Source: Ciona savignyi (lineage: Eukaryota; Chordata; Ascidiacea; Phlebobranchia; Cionidae). Taken from it: a stretch of DNA of 64,000 nt. The stretch covers positions 141,468-205,467 of the forward strand of contig CH003367.1 of assembly GCA_000149265.1 (NCBI GenBank), in the 5' to 3' direction. The notes under the pieces are model-generated. The model worked only from the letters and a program-made list of their open reading frames with translations, had not been told where the DNA came from and ran no database searches. Every line of letters starts with the position of its first letter. Position 1 is the stretch's first letter. The position numbers were made by a program, and so were the translations under genes. Shown here piece by piece: positions 25,701 through 37,861 of the stretch.

Positions 25701-28700
25701 GTGTTAAAAAATATTCAGAAAACTTTTCACACGTACCAGTAAAATAAAGGTAACGTTGTAACGAGAACGATGCCTAGAATAACGGTCATCCATCGCCAAT
25801 TCGTCACAAAATAAGCTATGACTGGCAAAAAACAACCCGCCACTGCACAAAACACTGAGAACAAAATGCCGAAAGTTCGTCGCCGATCACCACATACAAC
25901 TTCGTTTACTAAAAACAATAAAGTATTACATTAAAGTCAATTAAATTGCTAACGTACGAATTAAAGTTTGGTTCTTTGCCGTCGTTTAATTAGTTTTGAG
26001 CTTTTCTTCTACTGGAATTGTGCACTATTAACAATTTAAAATTCTAACTGTCAAATTGGTCTTTAATATTATTTTTTACCGCGGTCCAGTTTTTTCAATT
26101 TTTTTCTGTCCAAACATTACCTTTGCCCCCCTTCTTCCTATTGTTGGGAGTAGGTCAATATTTATTTTCGAGTTTACAACGTCGACATTATATTTTTAAC
26201 CAAAAGTGGACAGTCAGCGGTTTTGGGTCTCTTAAATTAAAGCAAATACCACATTATTATTTTGAGATTTAAAAAAAATTGATTCGTTATTGGCAACACA
26301 ATCAATCGAAGGACTCACATAACACAAAAGAGGTTACAGCTCGCATTATAATGGAGATTCCAAATACAAATATGCCGATTTGTAAAGCCAATACAGATTG
26401 CGCTAAACCAACCCATAGGATGGAAGCAGCTAGAGAGGTCATTGAGAAAAGCATGGCCTTTCTGCGTCCGTATCTGTTGGGGGAAAAAAATTAAATAAAA
26501 ATTGTAAAAAAAAACATTTCTTTCATCATATAAATCAAATTTGTGTTATGAACACCGCTTATTTTTATAGGATATGTACGATAATGACATTTTTACAAAT
26601 TCCTCTCTTATAATTATTGTATGACTCACTAACCTCTCTATTGTGAATATGACATGCATTTTGGATTTTCCACATATAAATATGACATGTATATTGTATT
26701 ACTCAATTGTGAATGTGACGTGTATCACTTATCTAATCTCTCACATGTGAATACGACATATATCATGGATTCTTCACATGTGAATATGACATGCATTTTG
26801 GATTTTCCATATGTAAATATGACATATATTTTGGGTTTCTCACTTGTGAATATAACGTGTATCACTCACTAATCTCTCACATGTGAATACGACATATATC
26901 ATGGATTCTTCACATGTGAATATGACATATTTCAAGGAATAATCTCATTTGAATGTGACAAGTTTCTTGGGTTATTCTCATGTGAATATGAACGGGTTTG
27001 AGTTATAGTTTTGCCATTAAACAGTTGTTTTACAATTCCCAGGAGTCAGCATTACTGTTTTTATGTTAACAAAACATACAATTATCCAAGCGTTATAAAA
27101 AATAAAAACCTGACCTATCTGACAATATCCCTCCAAGCAAAGAACCGACCATAAACCCCGACATTTGCAGCGCCGGAAACAATGGTCTCACCAACGATTG
27201 ATCACACACTAAGTTGAACTGTTGAAATGTGTTTATCAATGTATGTATAGCGTAAGAACTATAATTGTGTTGTAAATATATGGAATATGGAGCATTAACA
27301 AATAATACTATCAAAATAATTTTATTTTATAATGTAAATAATTTTACTTTGTCATCTTATTTAACCTTCGTTTTTTACGATATGTTTAAGTTTAAAGAGA
27401 AAGATGTTGTTCTTGAAAATTAAAAGTTTTTACTGTTTCATTTCAAACGTATATTCACTAGATTGAGTTGGCGTCCGTTAGGAACCTATCTTACGGCGGC
27501 ACAGGCCCACACCGACTGTATGGTAACCAGCCGGGAAATGGAGCCGGCAACAGCTAATGAGAATGCCAAATAATACAAGAAGAGGCAAAATTTGTTACAG
27601 AAAGAACTATTGGATGATTTTAACAGCTTTACAAAAAATAATAGAACTAGAAATGATCACACCATGAATAAGTATCCTTTATACAAATACAATGTGCAAA
27701 TATAAAAATTATTGATGAAAGTGCAAAAAATAATCCATTACTAACGATCATAGTTATGTTTAACCTAGTATGCATTTGTAATATAATATAATAATCACTA
27801 TTACAGTGTTACAGTAGTCACATATATGTATTACACACTCCGTAACAATAGCCATGTTACTCAAAATACCAAATAGCACCTCGGTAGTTGCTGACGTAAC
27901 AGCATCGGGCTTGTTATATTTCCATCCTTTGTCGCAATATACTAAACTTTGGTTTGCTGCCTTGGGGGAACCTATGTATGGTTATTATTATCCCTTTAGA
28001 ATTGTTCTAAATTTAATCAGACTATGTATAAAAAACAAATGCACATATAACTTATTGTGTTACATTTCCGTGGCATGGACAACACTTTTTTAGTATAGGT
28101 TTTTGTTATTGCCATTGAGTAAAGTACAATGTTACAAGCAATTTAGAGCAATATTTTTTAAAGCCAAAGGGTCTTCATCTCAAACATACTTGAGTTAAAA
28201 GATGGTTGAGATGTGTAGTTGTATCTATAGCATTCACTCCATCGTTTCACACCATCTGACGAGATTTCAATCGGTAGATACAAGCTCAGTGTTGCTTCAT
28301 CATCAACTCTGCAAGAAGTTAATAAAAAATATCAAATAAACCGATGCATACACATACGGAATGTGCGTAAATGACGGTATTAAAGTTACACGTCACATGT
28401 GTGGGGTTTCTCTTTTTAAACGGGTTGGTTTAGACAGGAGATTGACAGCCAGATATTGATTAAATGCAGACGTGGTGTGTCTCAGTCTTTGACTTAGGCT
28501 TGGTGAATTCTTAATTGAAATTCTTATTATTATTTTATTTTATCTTATTTTCTGTTGGTCATAAAAACATATTTAGTGTTTTAAACGTTGAAAATGGTTG
28601 CTGAAGGGGAACAGATTTTAAAGTATTACTAAAAACCCGTAATTTCCTCTAAAACTTTTCTGTGTTTCATTATTTTTATTAAACAAGTTTAAAGAAAAGT

Positions 28701-29893
28701 TTATATTAAACGGGCTTAAATTTTAACCAAACCAAAATCTTGAAAAACAATATGTTATTGTATAACCAACCGGTCCATGAAAAAACTGCTTCTGTTTACA
28801 ATTTTATCATGTTATCTGGTGACTGTTAGCCATATGTTACAAGCTATTAGTAAAATCTGCTGTGCTCTCCATAAGTTTCTGTATTCACAACCACACAAAA
28901 CGCTAGGTAACCTAACCACATTAAGAAAATTGTATGCATATGTGTATGCAGTTGAGGTGTAAAAGTGAATTTTTATAAAAATTCCAGTATTATGACACAA
29001 CTTCTTCCTACAGAAATGGGCAATATAAACTATTCTAATCCTTTAAATGTTTTAATCAAAACAGGTAATCCCCTATCAAGTCTACCCACCAAGAAATAAA
29101 CAGCGCATCATGGAAGAAATTTCAAAGGTTTTATCTTAATTGGACCCTTTAGGATAGGATAGGAAATTCATGTTTATCCCCGTGAATGGGAAAACCTAGG
29201 GGGTTATCACACGGGCAATCGTCAGATCACCTCGCGCCCATCGTCGGGTTACCGGAGCTATTGCAGTGTGTTGCATATGATAGACACTTATTTCCTTCAA
29301 TTTGGTAGAACCCATTAATCCGCTGGGTTCAGGCAATGTCCGTAAAGTGCCTTGCCCAAGGACACAACCGACTAGCTAGCGACCAGTTTCGCACCTGCAA
29401 CCTTTCGATTGAAAGGCGACGCACTTAACCGCTAGACCATCGGGCTTTAAATGAAAACAACGTTGGTCAACTTTGTGACATCGTATATCAAGCCTAATTA
29501 CAAGTAGGAAATTGAAGTGTGCTGTGTTTAGTAAGTTGCCGGAAATTAGCCGCATTACGAGTCGTAACGTGCCGCTTCCCGGGTGTTGGAAAAACGAGTC
29601 TTGTCGGGTTTTAGCTAGATCCCTATTAAAATGTAACCTACACAAATTACTAAATAAATACCAATCTATTTAACACAACACAAAGAATAAATATACCTTT
29701 CGAAATCGACGTTGCTATCGGTAGCATTATCGTCGAGTTGCGGCACATAACATCTATGTGACGGCAAGTACATAATGAAAACACTTCCGAAAAGCAGCGG
29801 TGTTCCAACCAGCGCAGCTAAAAGTAAAATAAAAGCAATCCGCTTCTGATAAAGTCCGAATTTGGAGATCTTTTGTAATGCTTCAGTGTTCAT
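22780..29893 (-). CDS. SLC22-like organic ion transporter B
   Basis: Paralogue of transporter A and, likewise, a predicted plasma-membrane organic ion carrier. Exons: 29893-29697, 28308-28190, 27941-27880, 27218-27115, 26473-26319, 25908-25737, 25584-25452, 25288-25170, 24824-24610, 23922-23740, 23462-23324, 22837-22780, giving 551 aa, normal for the family. It starts MNTEALQKISKFGLYQKR with a helix at about 18-40. A Cys-bearing extracellular loop ends TTEFNLVCDQS, then come GSLLGGILSDRYGRR (about 151-165), TNWRWM, RESLGWL, LGGNRYVNAF, GDLFPTMLRTQSYGAC and LLPETTGQPLP. Seven internal exons have exactly the lengths of their counterparts in A (104, 155, 172, 119, 215, 183, 139). The extracellular-loop exon of A is split in two here. 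The last exon is inferred from phase and a strong acceptor; reading through the preceding donor would instead stop at 23287. Confidence 0.92.
23215..23290. repeat. Short tandem repeat, ~16-bp unit
   Basis: Four to five units like 'aaaacatcatgtttc' just downstream, in transcription, of transporter B exon 23462-23324. Confidence 0.65.
26617..27000. repeat. Minisatellite with ~30-bp units ('cacatgtgaatatgacat')
   Basis: About a dozen imperfect units, each built on 'ctcacatgtgaatatgacatgtat' followed by variants of 'cattttggatttt' or 'catggattctt'. There is also a higher-order duplication, since 26735-26790 and 26875-26925 are nearly identical. It lies in the transporter B intron between exons 27218-27115 and 26473-26319. 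Confidence 0.9.
29151..29448 (-). repeat. tRNA-derived SINE, near full-length copy
   Basis: Best copy of the family. On the minus strand it begins 'gcccgatggtctagcggtta', which has the form of tRNA box A. About 35 bases later comes 'ggttgcaggtgcgaaac', the form of box B. The body carries 'tgtccttgggcaaggcact' and 'ctgaacccagcggattaatggg', and the end is 'cattcacggggataaacatgaa'. It lies in the first intron of transporter B, on the gene's own strand. Confidence 0.88.
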
Positions 29894-30146
29894 CTTTATG
29901 TGCTACACAATACAATATAACAATAACACTATCATGTAACGTGGAAGATTTTTTATCGCAATACTTTCTTAATTGATCTGAAATATTATAAAAGATTTTA
30001 ACAAGCGTATCTGTTTTATATATCTCGTAAACTCTGAACAAGGGAAAAAACAAAGCATACCATTCCTTCGCATAAATGAGCGGCGATATTTCGCCAATGT
30101 CAATATTATATGTATACGTAAACTGTATGTCATCTAATGTGTACAC

Positions 30147-33100
30147 ATGAGAAATTGTAATATTGATTTACCATACGGCCTCCGCGGCCTATATTGTCTC
30201 GCATTAGACACGGGGGAAATAATTGGAAATAATGACAGATTTATATTATTTTCCTATTAATCAGTGCCCATATGCGTTACATAAAACGCAATTCAAGCAG
30301 AGTGTACAGGTAAATAAATCGTGTGCTGCTGGTTCTTGACCCGCTGAACTTTAAACCTTAACACTTATAGGTAATAATCTTCCTAAATTTAGAGCAAGTT
30401 TGACACAAGCCTATATACGGCAAACAATACCTTAACATAAACAATTTAAAGTTTTGCAATTAAATCACAAATCAAATACCAAATGTACAAAATTAGCTGT
30501 TGGAAAATGGTATTGTTTTTACTTTTTTTTATCATTATTTTAAAATATCTCAATTCAATATCCATGCTACTCAGCTTTACCTTACTATTTATTGAAGTAT
30601 TTTTGTATCCTGTTTAACTAGGCCTGGTTGTTTGTGACGATTAAAGAGTAATAAGAAACTTCGTAAAAGTAGTGACGATCAAAATTTGCTTTACAAATCA
30701 CGGGCAATCAAGTTAACTCTGCCGTTGTCCTATCCCCGACCTATGCCAATTAGCCTCATTCTGAAGCATGAAGCTCGATGTCCTCATATAGAAGTGAACA
30801 TAACATAATGTTTAACAAATTAATTAACCCCGACGTAAAAAAAACTAATCCCTACAAAAAAAAGCCCTTACTTAATCCCTAGCCCTTACACTAACGCTAA
30901 CACCTTACTCTTTAATTTATTGTGCCCTTTCCTTCCTTCCTCATACGTTTAGTTTTACCCGTCGCTTCCCGGTGTAAACAAATACAAGGAATACCTTTAT
31001 GCTAAATTGGCAGAACAGTTACTTAAATGTGCTGAATAAAACAACGTTGTCTTTAAGACTTATTAAGACTTGTGTTGAAATACGCGGTATGTGGTATTTC
31101 TTGTTTGCCAAGAAAATTGTGCCACTATTGTAATCTCATTAAACAATACATCAATCTAAACGTTATTATTTGAAATTTTCCACAAATTATTATATGTGGC
31201 AGCGACACGCCATAATTCATCATCTTCTTAACCTGGCTTATTCTCACGGTTAAATGCCCTTGTGTTTACATGACGCTTTCAGCTAAACTTAAATATCTTT
31301 CTAATGGGACTAGGTAAAGGGAAAAAGGCTTTGTGTATTATTGTCAGTCAAGCGAATCAAGTATGTTTACTGAGCGTAACGTTGAAAAGTAAGTCACACT
31401 TTCTAAGTCTGTTACAAGATATTTCGATAAAACATTTACTTATTGTACAGAATACATGTAAGCTTGCTTGTAGACGAAAATAAGATGACTTGCAATAGTG
31501 CTATAAGTAATCCGTTACTAGAATTTGAAACAAACGACTTTCAACCGGCACAGCTTGCCAATCGATGCGAGTAACCCACTGTTAATATAAGCCAAGAATG
31601 TATTATTTTATTTATATAATCCAGTTTTATTTATATAGGCCATGGTATCATCGATATTTCTTTTTTTATTTTTCCTGCTGGCCGGGATTGATTTGTTTTG
31701 TCGAAAAAATATATTAATACTAGATTATTCATTAAATCAATGGTAATTTGACAGATGGCCCAATTCTACCAGCCACAGCTGTTAGTTAGTTTATTCATTG
31801 TCTCCACGAGGACAAAAAAGAACAGTACCTTATCTAAATAAAATTTAGAAACGGGAACGGGAATAAGACTACAAAACGATCGTTAAAATACGTCTATAAT
31901 ATAAATTATAAAAAATGTAATAAGCCAGATGATTTTCACCAAACTTATAGATCGTCCTAAATTGTAAGCATCATAGGTTTTATAAGTACACTTTTGAAGA
32001 GTGGTATATAAACACGCACCATTGACGGCTACATAAGTGGTTGTGCAATTGTTCTGTGAGATTTGAAAAGGGTTAATTACCGTACCGCACCTATCAAGTT
32101 CGTTCCCATACCATGAAATTAATCTGCCTAGTTGTGTGGGTAGGGCATGTAAAGGACGTAAACCACGATGTAGAATCAAACAGTCTGTTCAAACCTTGAC
32201 AACGCTTTTACCGTATAAACCTACTTCGACAAAGGTTATATCGTCCTATTTCTCTTTTCTGAGTGTTATATCCTATTATATAAAAAAAACTGTAATTATG
32301 AATTTGTTAAGCTAGCGGGATATACATACGGTATTTTATTTTTGCTGTTTTATCAAATTTCGAAGGTCTAAATTCTTATGGATTACAAAATTGTAAGTAA
32401 TATACATTTTAAAGAAGGTTTAATAATATCAATGTAGAGATTACTGGGGATACAGGAAATTTATCCAAACTGAAATGAACAGTAGCGCCATCTCGCGAAA
32501 TATAAAATTACATTTTTAAGAGGTACCATATATAAATTCAAAGTTTTTCGATGCGTAATGAATATGTAGAAATTAATTTAAACTTTTGTTAAAACCCTTT
32601 ACTTGCCCATTATCTACCTTGTCTACACCTATTACATTTTACTGTATTTGGTTCCCATTGTTTTAGCTTAACCTATTAATCCACTCGGTTTAGGTGTAAG
32701 GCTATATCCGATAAGTCGCTTAAATACGAAAACAAATTAAAAGCCAGCGATTGGTTTTCATCTTAACCTGCTTTGATCCAGCCGAAAGTTTTAACTTAGG
32801 GACGTCATTCATCTGTTCTTGGACCACAACCGAGATTAGGGTTGCCAATTGGTCTTAATCGCATAGTTTTTATATTTTAGGTTCCCTATGATTCCGAAGA
32901 TAACATATTTAGATTTCACTTCTTTTTATTTTATCTTTTCTGCATCACACTACTAAGGTATGTCCAGTCGCCAGGTCTTTGATAAGAATCGGTTAAAACT
33001 TCGAGTAAACCTGACGGACATGCCGACAGTTGCATTGATCTTTAATTTTACAATAAAAAAGGAGAATTTCTGCTATCGGAAATATATATAAAAACAGGTC

Positions 33101-33721
33101 CAGTATTTAGTATTTTAAGTATTATTAGAGATGACACCAGATTGAAAATTAAAATAGCATTTTAAGCCTTTCTGTTTTTAAAACCTTAATTAAAGATTAG
33201 ATCTGCAACCTAACTCAAATACCTGCGAAATTTCCCACTTTTGAGCACATTGGGTAACTTTTTTCCATACGTCCAGGCAGTATCTAAAAAGCCTGGCTAT
33301 AAAAATAAATATGTATAGGTATATTTAGTCATGCTTCAACAAAAATCAATCCCCAAATCTATATTAAACATGTGATTCGTCTTTTTATACGTCTAATATA
33401 ATAATAAACATAATATTTCAATCGATCAAGTAACCAGGAAACCATTCGTTTACTAAAACATATAGCGCACATTTAAAATGTGTGTTAAAATATTGGTTTG
33501 GCTGACACTAGTTTATTAGATTTTAACATTCATTCTTTAACCCAATTTGTTTACTACGTCGACGTGGTTAACTAGATTAATTCATCTATCAGACGATAAA
33601 AATAAACTCAATGGGGTTATTACAAAATATTTGAAATATGATTCAGAGTCGGCCTACTTTTTCGGTAACAAGCAAAGTGAGTGAATTAAATTTACGATGA
33701 AGTACAGTTAAATACGTCTTG
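30147..33721. other. Gene-free spacer
   Basis: No supported exon. Contents are AT-rich unique sequence, a short run of 'cccttac' type words near 30870-30910, and a diverged fragment of the unnamed repeat near 33150-33290 ('gattagatctgcaacctaactcaaa', 'gtaacttttttcc'). An open frame at 31883-32179 (-) was not accepted as a gene. Confidence 0.5.
33150..33290 (+). repeat. Diverged fragment of the unnamed interspersed repeat
   Basis: Shares 'gatctgcaacctaactcaaa', the following 'acctgcgaaat..ttttgagc' and 'aacttttttcc' in the order and spacing of 38590-38690. Confidence 0.45.
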
Positions 33722-34069
33722 TTATGTGTATTCCTGTGGATTAAAAGAAACAATCGCTGAGCAATCACAATCGAGAGAATAGTGCTTGTCCACAGTTTCC
33801 GGATGTATTTTATTGTGTTTAGTATAAAGCATTACACCATATTGGCTGAACCATGCAGAATCTTTTGAACGATCCAAAGTCCACAATGAGTTACCAAGGA
33901 AAACGGATATATAGAGACTTGCAGCAATATAATGTGAACATTTAGTTTTGTGTTTGTACAGCTGGTATTTTATGACAAGCACGGGAAAGTACAAAAACAT
34001 AATTAATATGCAAACTGGTAAAGAAAGACTGGAAGTAGTTTGATAAGCGCACGAGTTTAGGTTCTTCAT
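33722..34069 (-). CDS. Hypothetical ORF with one or two hydrophobic segments
   Basis: An uninterrupted frame of 115 codons from ATG 34069 (124 from an earlier ATG at 34096) to a stop at 33722. Residues about 17-35 (LPVCILIMFLYFPVLVIKY) are a likely membrane helix, and a second moderately hydrophobic part follows near 50-60. The rest has balanced composition with several Trp, Cys and charged residues, which reads as protein-like rather than random. I do not recognise a family. It lies about 500 bp upstream of, and divergent from, the ARF-like GTPase gene. Splicing to further exons cannot be excluded, and it may be non-coding. Confidence 0.3.
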   Translation of the reverse strand: MKNLNSCAYQTTSSLSLPVCILIMFLYFPVLVIKYQLYKHKTKCSHYIAASLYISVFLGNSLWTLDRSKDSAWFSQYGVMLYTKHNKIHPETVDKHYSLDCDCSAIVSFNPQEYT

Positions 34070-34599
34070 TTTAACACGCACTACTACGGATAACAAGTTT
34101 CAGTGAGTCTTTTCATATGACTTGATACATTTCTTTGACTCCATACATACTATATTTAGCTATTCCAGGCAAGATAAACCCACGCGTTCTGTCCTACGTC
34201 ATTGGCTAAAGTTGCATTCTTACTTTATGTACAGCATATTGCATAGTATTGCATGACTCATAGAAGTGATTCAGGTAGAGATTGTGGTAAATCAATTGTA
34301 TTCAGTTTGAAATACTAATGCAGTAAGTACACTTTCTCTTGTGATATTTAAGTAATAGCTGTAGCTAAAGGACACGGTGGTTTTAAAGGTAGGTTCACCT
34401 TGATTATTGGCAGATTAACCTTGTATAAAATGTATAGAAAGATTTAGCGTTGGGTTAAAACACATTGAAAAGGGAACGATTTTTATCACTTGGTTTCAGT
34501 ATAGTTATACATACATCATTAAGTAGTGAATACAACTTGGCATGTTTAAGATTTACAGTATAATTTAAATTGGAGTTTTATAATCGGTAGAAATAAAAA

Positions 34600-37250
34600 A
34601 TGGGGATTCTTGCTTCGAAACTGGAAGCGATGTTCAGCAGTTTTGCTTCGGATCCAGTACGAATATTAATGTTAGGATTGGACGCGGCAGGTAAGCACAG
34701 TTCACGTATTATTGTGTTTATACCAAGCGCCTAAAATATGAGGTATTAACAACTAAAATTAATATGTCTGTCTTGATATATTATTTACGTAAAATGTATT
34801 TTAATGACAAATAGTTTGACTAAAACATTCAGTAATTATTGATCTGTTCCTACCACGAATAATAGACATTATACTTAGGTAGCTGGACACATAAAGAGAA
34901 TTGCAATAACCCTTGAAATTTTGAATACCTTTTATAAAGTCGGATGCATTCGGATGAAATTTGCCTTCGTATACTTATAGTTTGTCATACGGAACTGGCA
35001 TTTTGGGTGTTTCGTTAGAAAAGAATGAACATGTATATTTGTGTTAAAATGATTTTCGTATACGTACTTTTTCCGTCAACGCGTTCTGTAAATTCACTCT
35101 CTTACCAGACTATCGGTTCTGTATCCTTATAACCAACCAAAGCCGTTTTACTCTTTTACCCTCAAAATATACCGTCGTCGGTCTATTGGATAAAATTTAT
35201 CAGACAGTTTATCTTTCCAGGAAAAACAACGATTCTTTATCGTCTAAAACTACACAATGTGGTAAAGACAATACCTACTATTGGATTCAACGTTGAAACT
35301 GTCAGTCCGTGCAAAGGCTTGACCCTTACAGTTTGGGATGTGGGCGGGCAAACGAAACTACGTAGACTCTGGAGGCACTATTACCAGGACTCGGGCGGTG
35401 AGATAATAACTTATAAACATGTATATTATCCCGACATATCATTTGGAGTAATATATGTAAATGACAGGCCTTGAATCTACTCTGGTGTGCCAATCGCATA
35501 ATTTGTTATGCTGGATAGTATTATATACTGCCTGAAAATCCAGGACACGAAAACACGTACTGGCCTTTTTACCAAAACCCTTATACTATATCTCGCCTCT
35601 GGACATTCTGAAAAAAAACTCGTGCTAACAACATCAGTTTCTAATTAATAGCGAGTTCACATTGTACATTTAGGTTTCATGACAACTTAACCCCTTACAA
35701 CTGAACCCTTACAACTAAACCCTTTACAACTGAACCCCTACAATTAAGCCCCTTACAACTGAACTCCTTTTAACTGAACCCCTTTATACTGAACCCTTTT
35801 ACAACTGAACCCATTTCAATTGAACCTCTTTACAACTGAACCCCCTTTTCAGTTAAAAGCGTTCGGTTAAAAGGGGTTATTGAATTAAATAATACTCTTA
35901 CATGTTTGTGTTTTTTTGTTACCACGAAAACTCCATGACGGAAAAATCGGTATATGTATCAGTCGCGTTAAACATTCTTTAACACAGCCGATTTTTTTTC
36001 ATCCCTTGACTGCAAGGTTCATTTATCAAATCTTCTTCCGCTACCGGGTTACTTAACAGATTAATCTACTGGCTACTGGTAATACATTGCCAATGGACAC
36101 AAACATTTTTTTCGCCTAAAAGATAGTGATTACAGTCAGATTGCTATTATTTTATTCTAAAAGTTATGTGCAATAATATTTTACACTTTGATGTCATGCT
36201 TTGGTAAGTTCACCTGGGTTTCAGCGCAAAGAGGCGGTTTTTAAATTGTCGGGAAGGCGGTTGTTTAAGGAAATGAGCTGAGTTTTGTTTAAACCTTTTT
36301 TTCAAATGAACCAATGCAAACTTACTTAAGTACGAATGTGAAAAATCTGTTTTACATTACTTAATAGGCTTCTGCTTACGTCACATTACGTGTGCATGAA
36401 ACAGATTTTCTAATCCGTGTACGTAAATAATTCAGTATTGGTTCATTTGATAACATTTTAAATAAAACGCAACACATAACCTTACAGTTATAACAATGCT
36501 ATGGCAAATAGCGTATTGTGTACCACTCTTAAACAAATAAATAAATTATATCGCGGAATTAAGGTATTTTTCATGTTGTTTTATTTTGTATATTGTTAGT
36601 GCGATAGGATATTTATGTTTATCCTATACAATTGCGCTGAGAATAGGAAAACGCAAGGTGAGTTAAAAACTGCCAATCGTCAGATCACCTTGCACCGATC
36701 GTTGGGTTACCGAAACGATTAGAGAGTGTTATGATGAAGCCCATTATTTCACTGAGTTCAGGCAATGTCCGTTAAGTGCCTTGCCCACTGACACCGCCGA
36801 CTATAGCTAACGACCGGTTTTGAACCTGCGAACCTTCAACTGAAAGGGACGCACTAATTCACCAAGCTAATCGGTCGGAAATAAAACGTTTATTATTAAC
36901 TACAATAAATCTTTTAAATAAAAAAATTCATTGAATTAAAATGTTCAGGTCTTATCTTTGTCGTGGATAGCGCCGATCCCACCAGATTTTCCGAGGCCAA
37001 GGACGAATTATTCAACGTCCTTAAAGAACCGGAGATGTCACGGATTCCGATTCTTATCCTTGCGAATAAACAAGATATCAGCTTAGCTCAACCGATAGAG
37101 GACCTCATAGAGCACCTTTCACTCGCCGACATTCCGACCTGGCAAAAATGGAACATTCAGCCTTGTTCAGCAACGAAAGGAGAAGGAATACAGGACGCGA
37201 TGCAAAGCTTCTCTAGAATGATTAGAGAGTTTAAGAAACAAAATAAATAA
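34600..37250 (+). CDS. ARF-like small GTPase (ARL11/ARL14-like)
   Basis: Membrane-associated GTP-binding switch of the ARF/ARL family. Exons 34600-34690, 35221-35397 and 36949-37250 give 189 aa with matching phases. It starts MGILAS, with Gly2 and Ser6 fitting N-myristoylation. The P-loop is GLDAAGKT (26-33). Switch I carries [11 protein letters not shown], with the G2 threonine Thr50. Switch II is WDVGGQ, with Gln74 in the place of the ARF catalytic Gln71. NKQD is at 129-132, and CSATKGEG is the G5 loop. All nucleotide-binding motifs are intact. Wording such as [11 protein letters not shown] and CSATKGEG is closest, from memory, to ARL11/ARL14, but orthology is not established. The first intron follows the P-loop start, and the second intron carries a minisatellite and a SINE. 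Confidence 0.93.
35690..35850. repeat. Minisatellite 'ctttacaactgaacccc' in ARL intron 2
   Basis: Roughly nine imperfect 17-18-bp units of 'cccttacaactgaac'. The array ends with a partly inverted piece ('cagttaaaagcgttcggttaaaaggggtt', about 35850-35880), so a hairpin is possible. Confidence 0.88.
36601..36880 (-). repeat. tRNA-derived SINE copy in ARL intron 2
   Basis: Reverse-oriented copy: 'ggatatttatgtttatcc', 'gccaatcgtcagatcaccttgcaccgatcg', 'gttcaggcaatgtccgttaagtgccttgccca', then 'gaacctgcgaaccttcaactgaaagg' and the head 'cgatta..' complement near 36870. It ends about 70 bp before exon 3. Confidence 0.82.
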
Positions 37251-37861
37251 GAACTCTAGTAATTTTTTTCATAAAGAAATTCAGAAATTCAGACTGCCAC
37301 GATAATTCAAAATGCCAAGAAAAAAGCATTCCGAATAGAATTCCATACGGCATGTTACAATATCATATCACGAAAGTCCTTGTCACCAGCTATTCATAAA
37401 CGAACAAATGCTACTCTAAGTTTTTAAATTATTTTAATAAATATATCATATAACTGGTGTAATGTCAATGTGCATATTTTTGTATTTGATCTTTATCGAG
37501 GCAATGTGCTGCTCAAACCATTCCGTTCCTCTTTTTGTTTACCTGCGTCTGTGATTCGAATGTGTTGATGCGCACGTGTTATGTGTAGTGGTATGACAAA
37601 ACTCCTTTTTATTTATGTATAATATAACTATGTACAATGACGCAGCTTTATCGTTGAATATTTTCACGAATCGGAAGTGAGATCATAATTTGTTAGCCGA
37701 CAAACTGTCGATGTCTCACTTTTTAATAGCTCTGGTAGCGATAACAATCCAAATGGTTTAGAAAAGGTTTGCTATGTGATGAATCCATCAAGACAAAAAT
37801 ATAGTTTAAACAATATTCTAGCAACAATTCGTTTATTTAAATTCTAGTAACAGCCGCTAGA
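37251..37861. other. Spacer between the ARL and TRPC genes
   Basis: Holds the ARL 3' UTR, with an AATAAA at about 37436, and presumably the TRPC promoter. I see no further element. Confidence 0.5.

Noticed and set aside
26617..27000. Regular repeats checked as a possible CRISPR array.
   Set aside because: Units are contiguous and imperfect without unique spacers, and the context is a eukaryotic intron, so this is a minisatellite.
30860..30915. Runs of 'cccttac' and 'ctaacgctaac' resembling telomeric repeats.
   Set aside because: Irregular and short, with no consistent TTAGGG-type period.
31883..32179. 98-codon minus-strand ORF with a hydrophobic C-terminus.
   Set aside because: No domain, no plausible splice context, and the hydrophobic end is AT-rich coding by composition.
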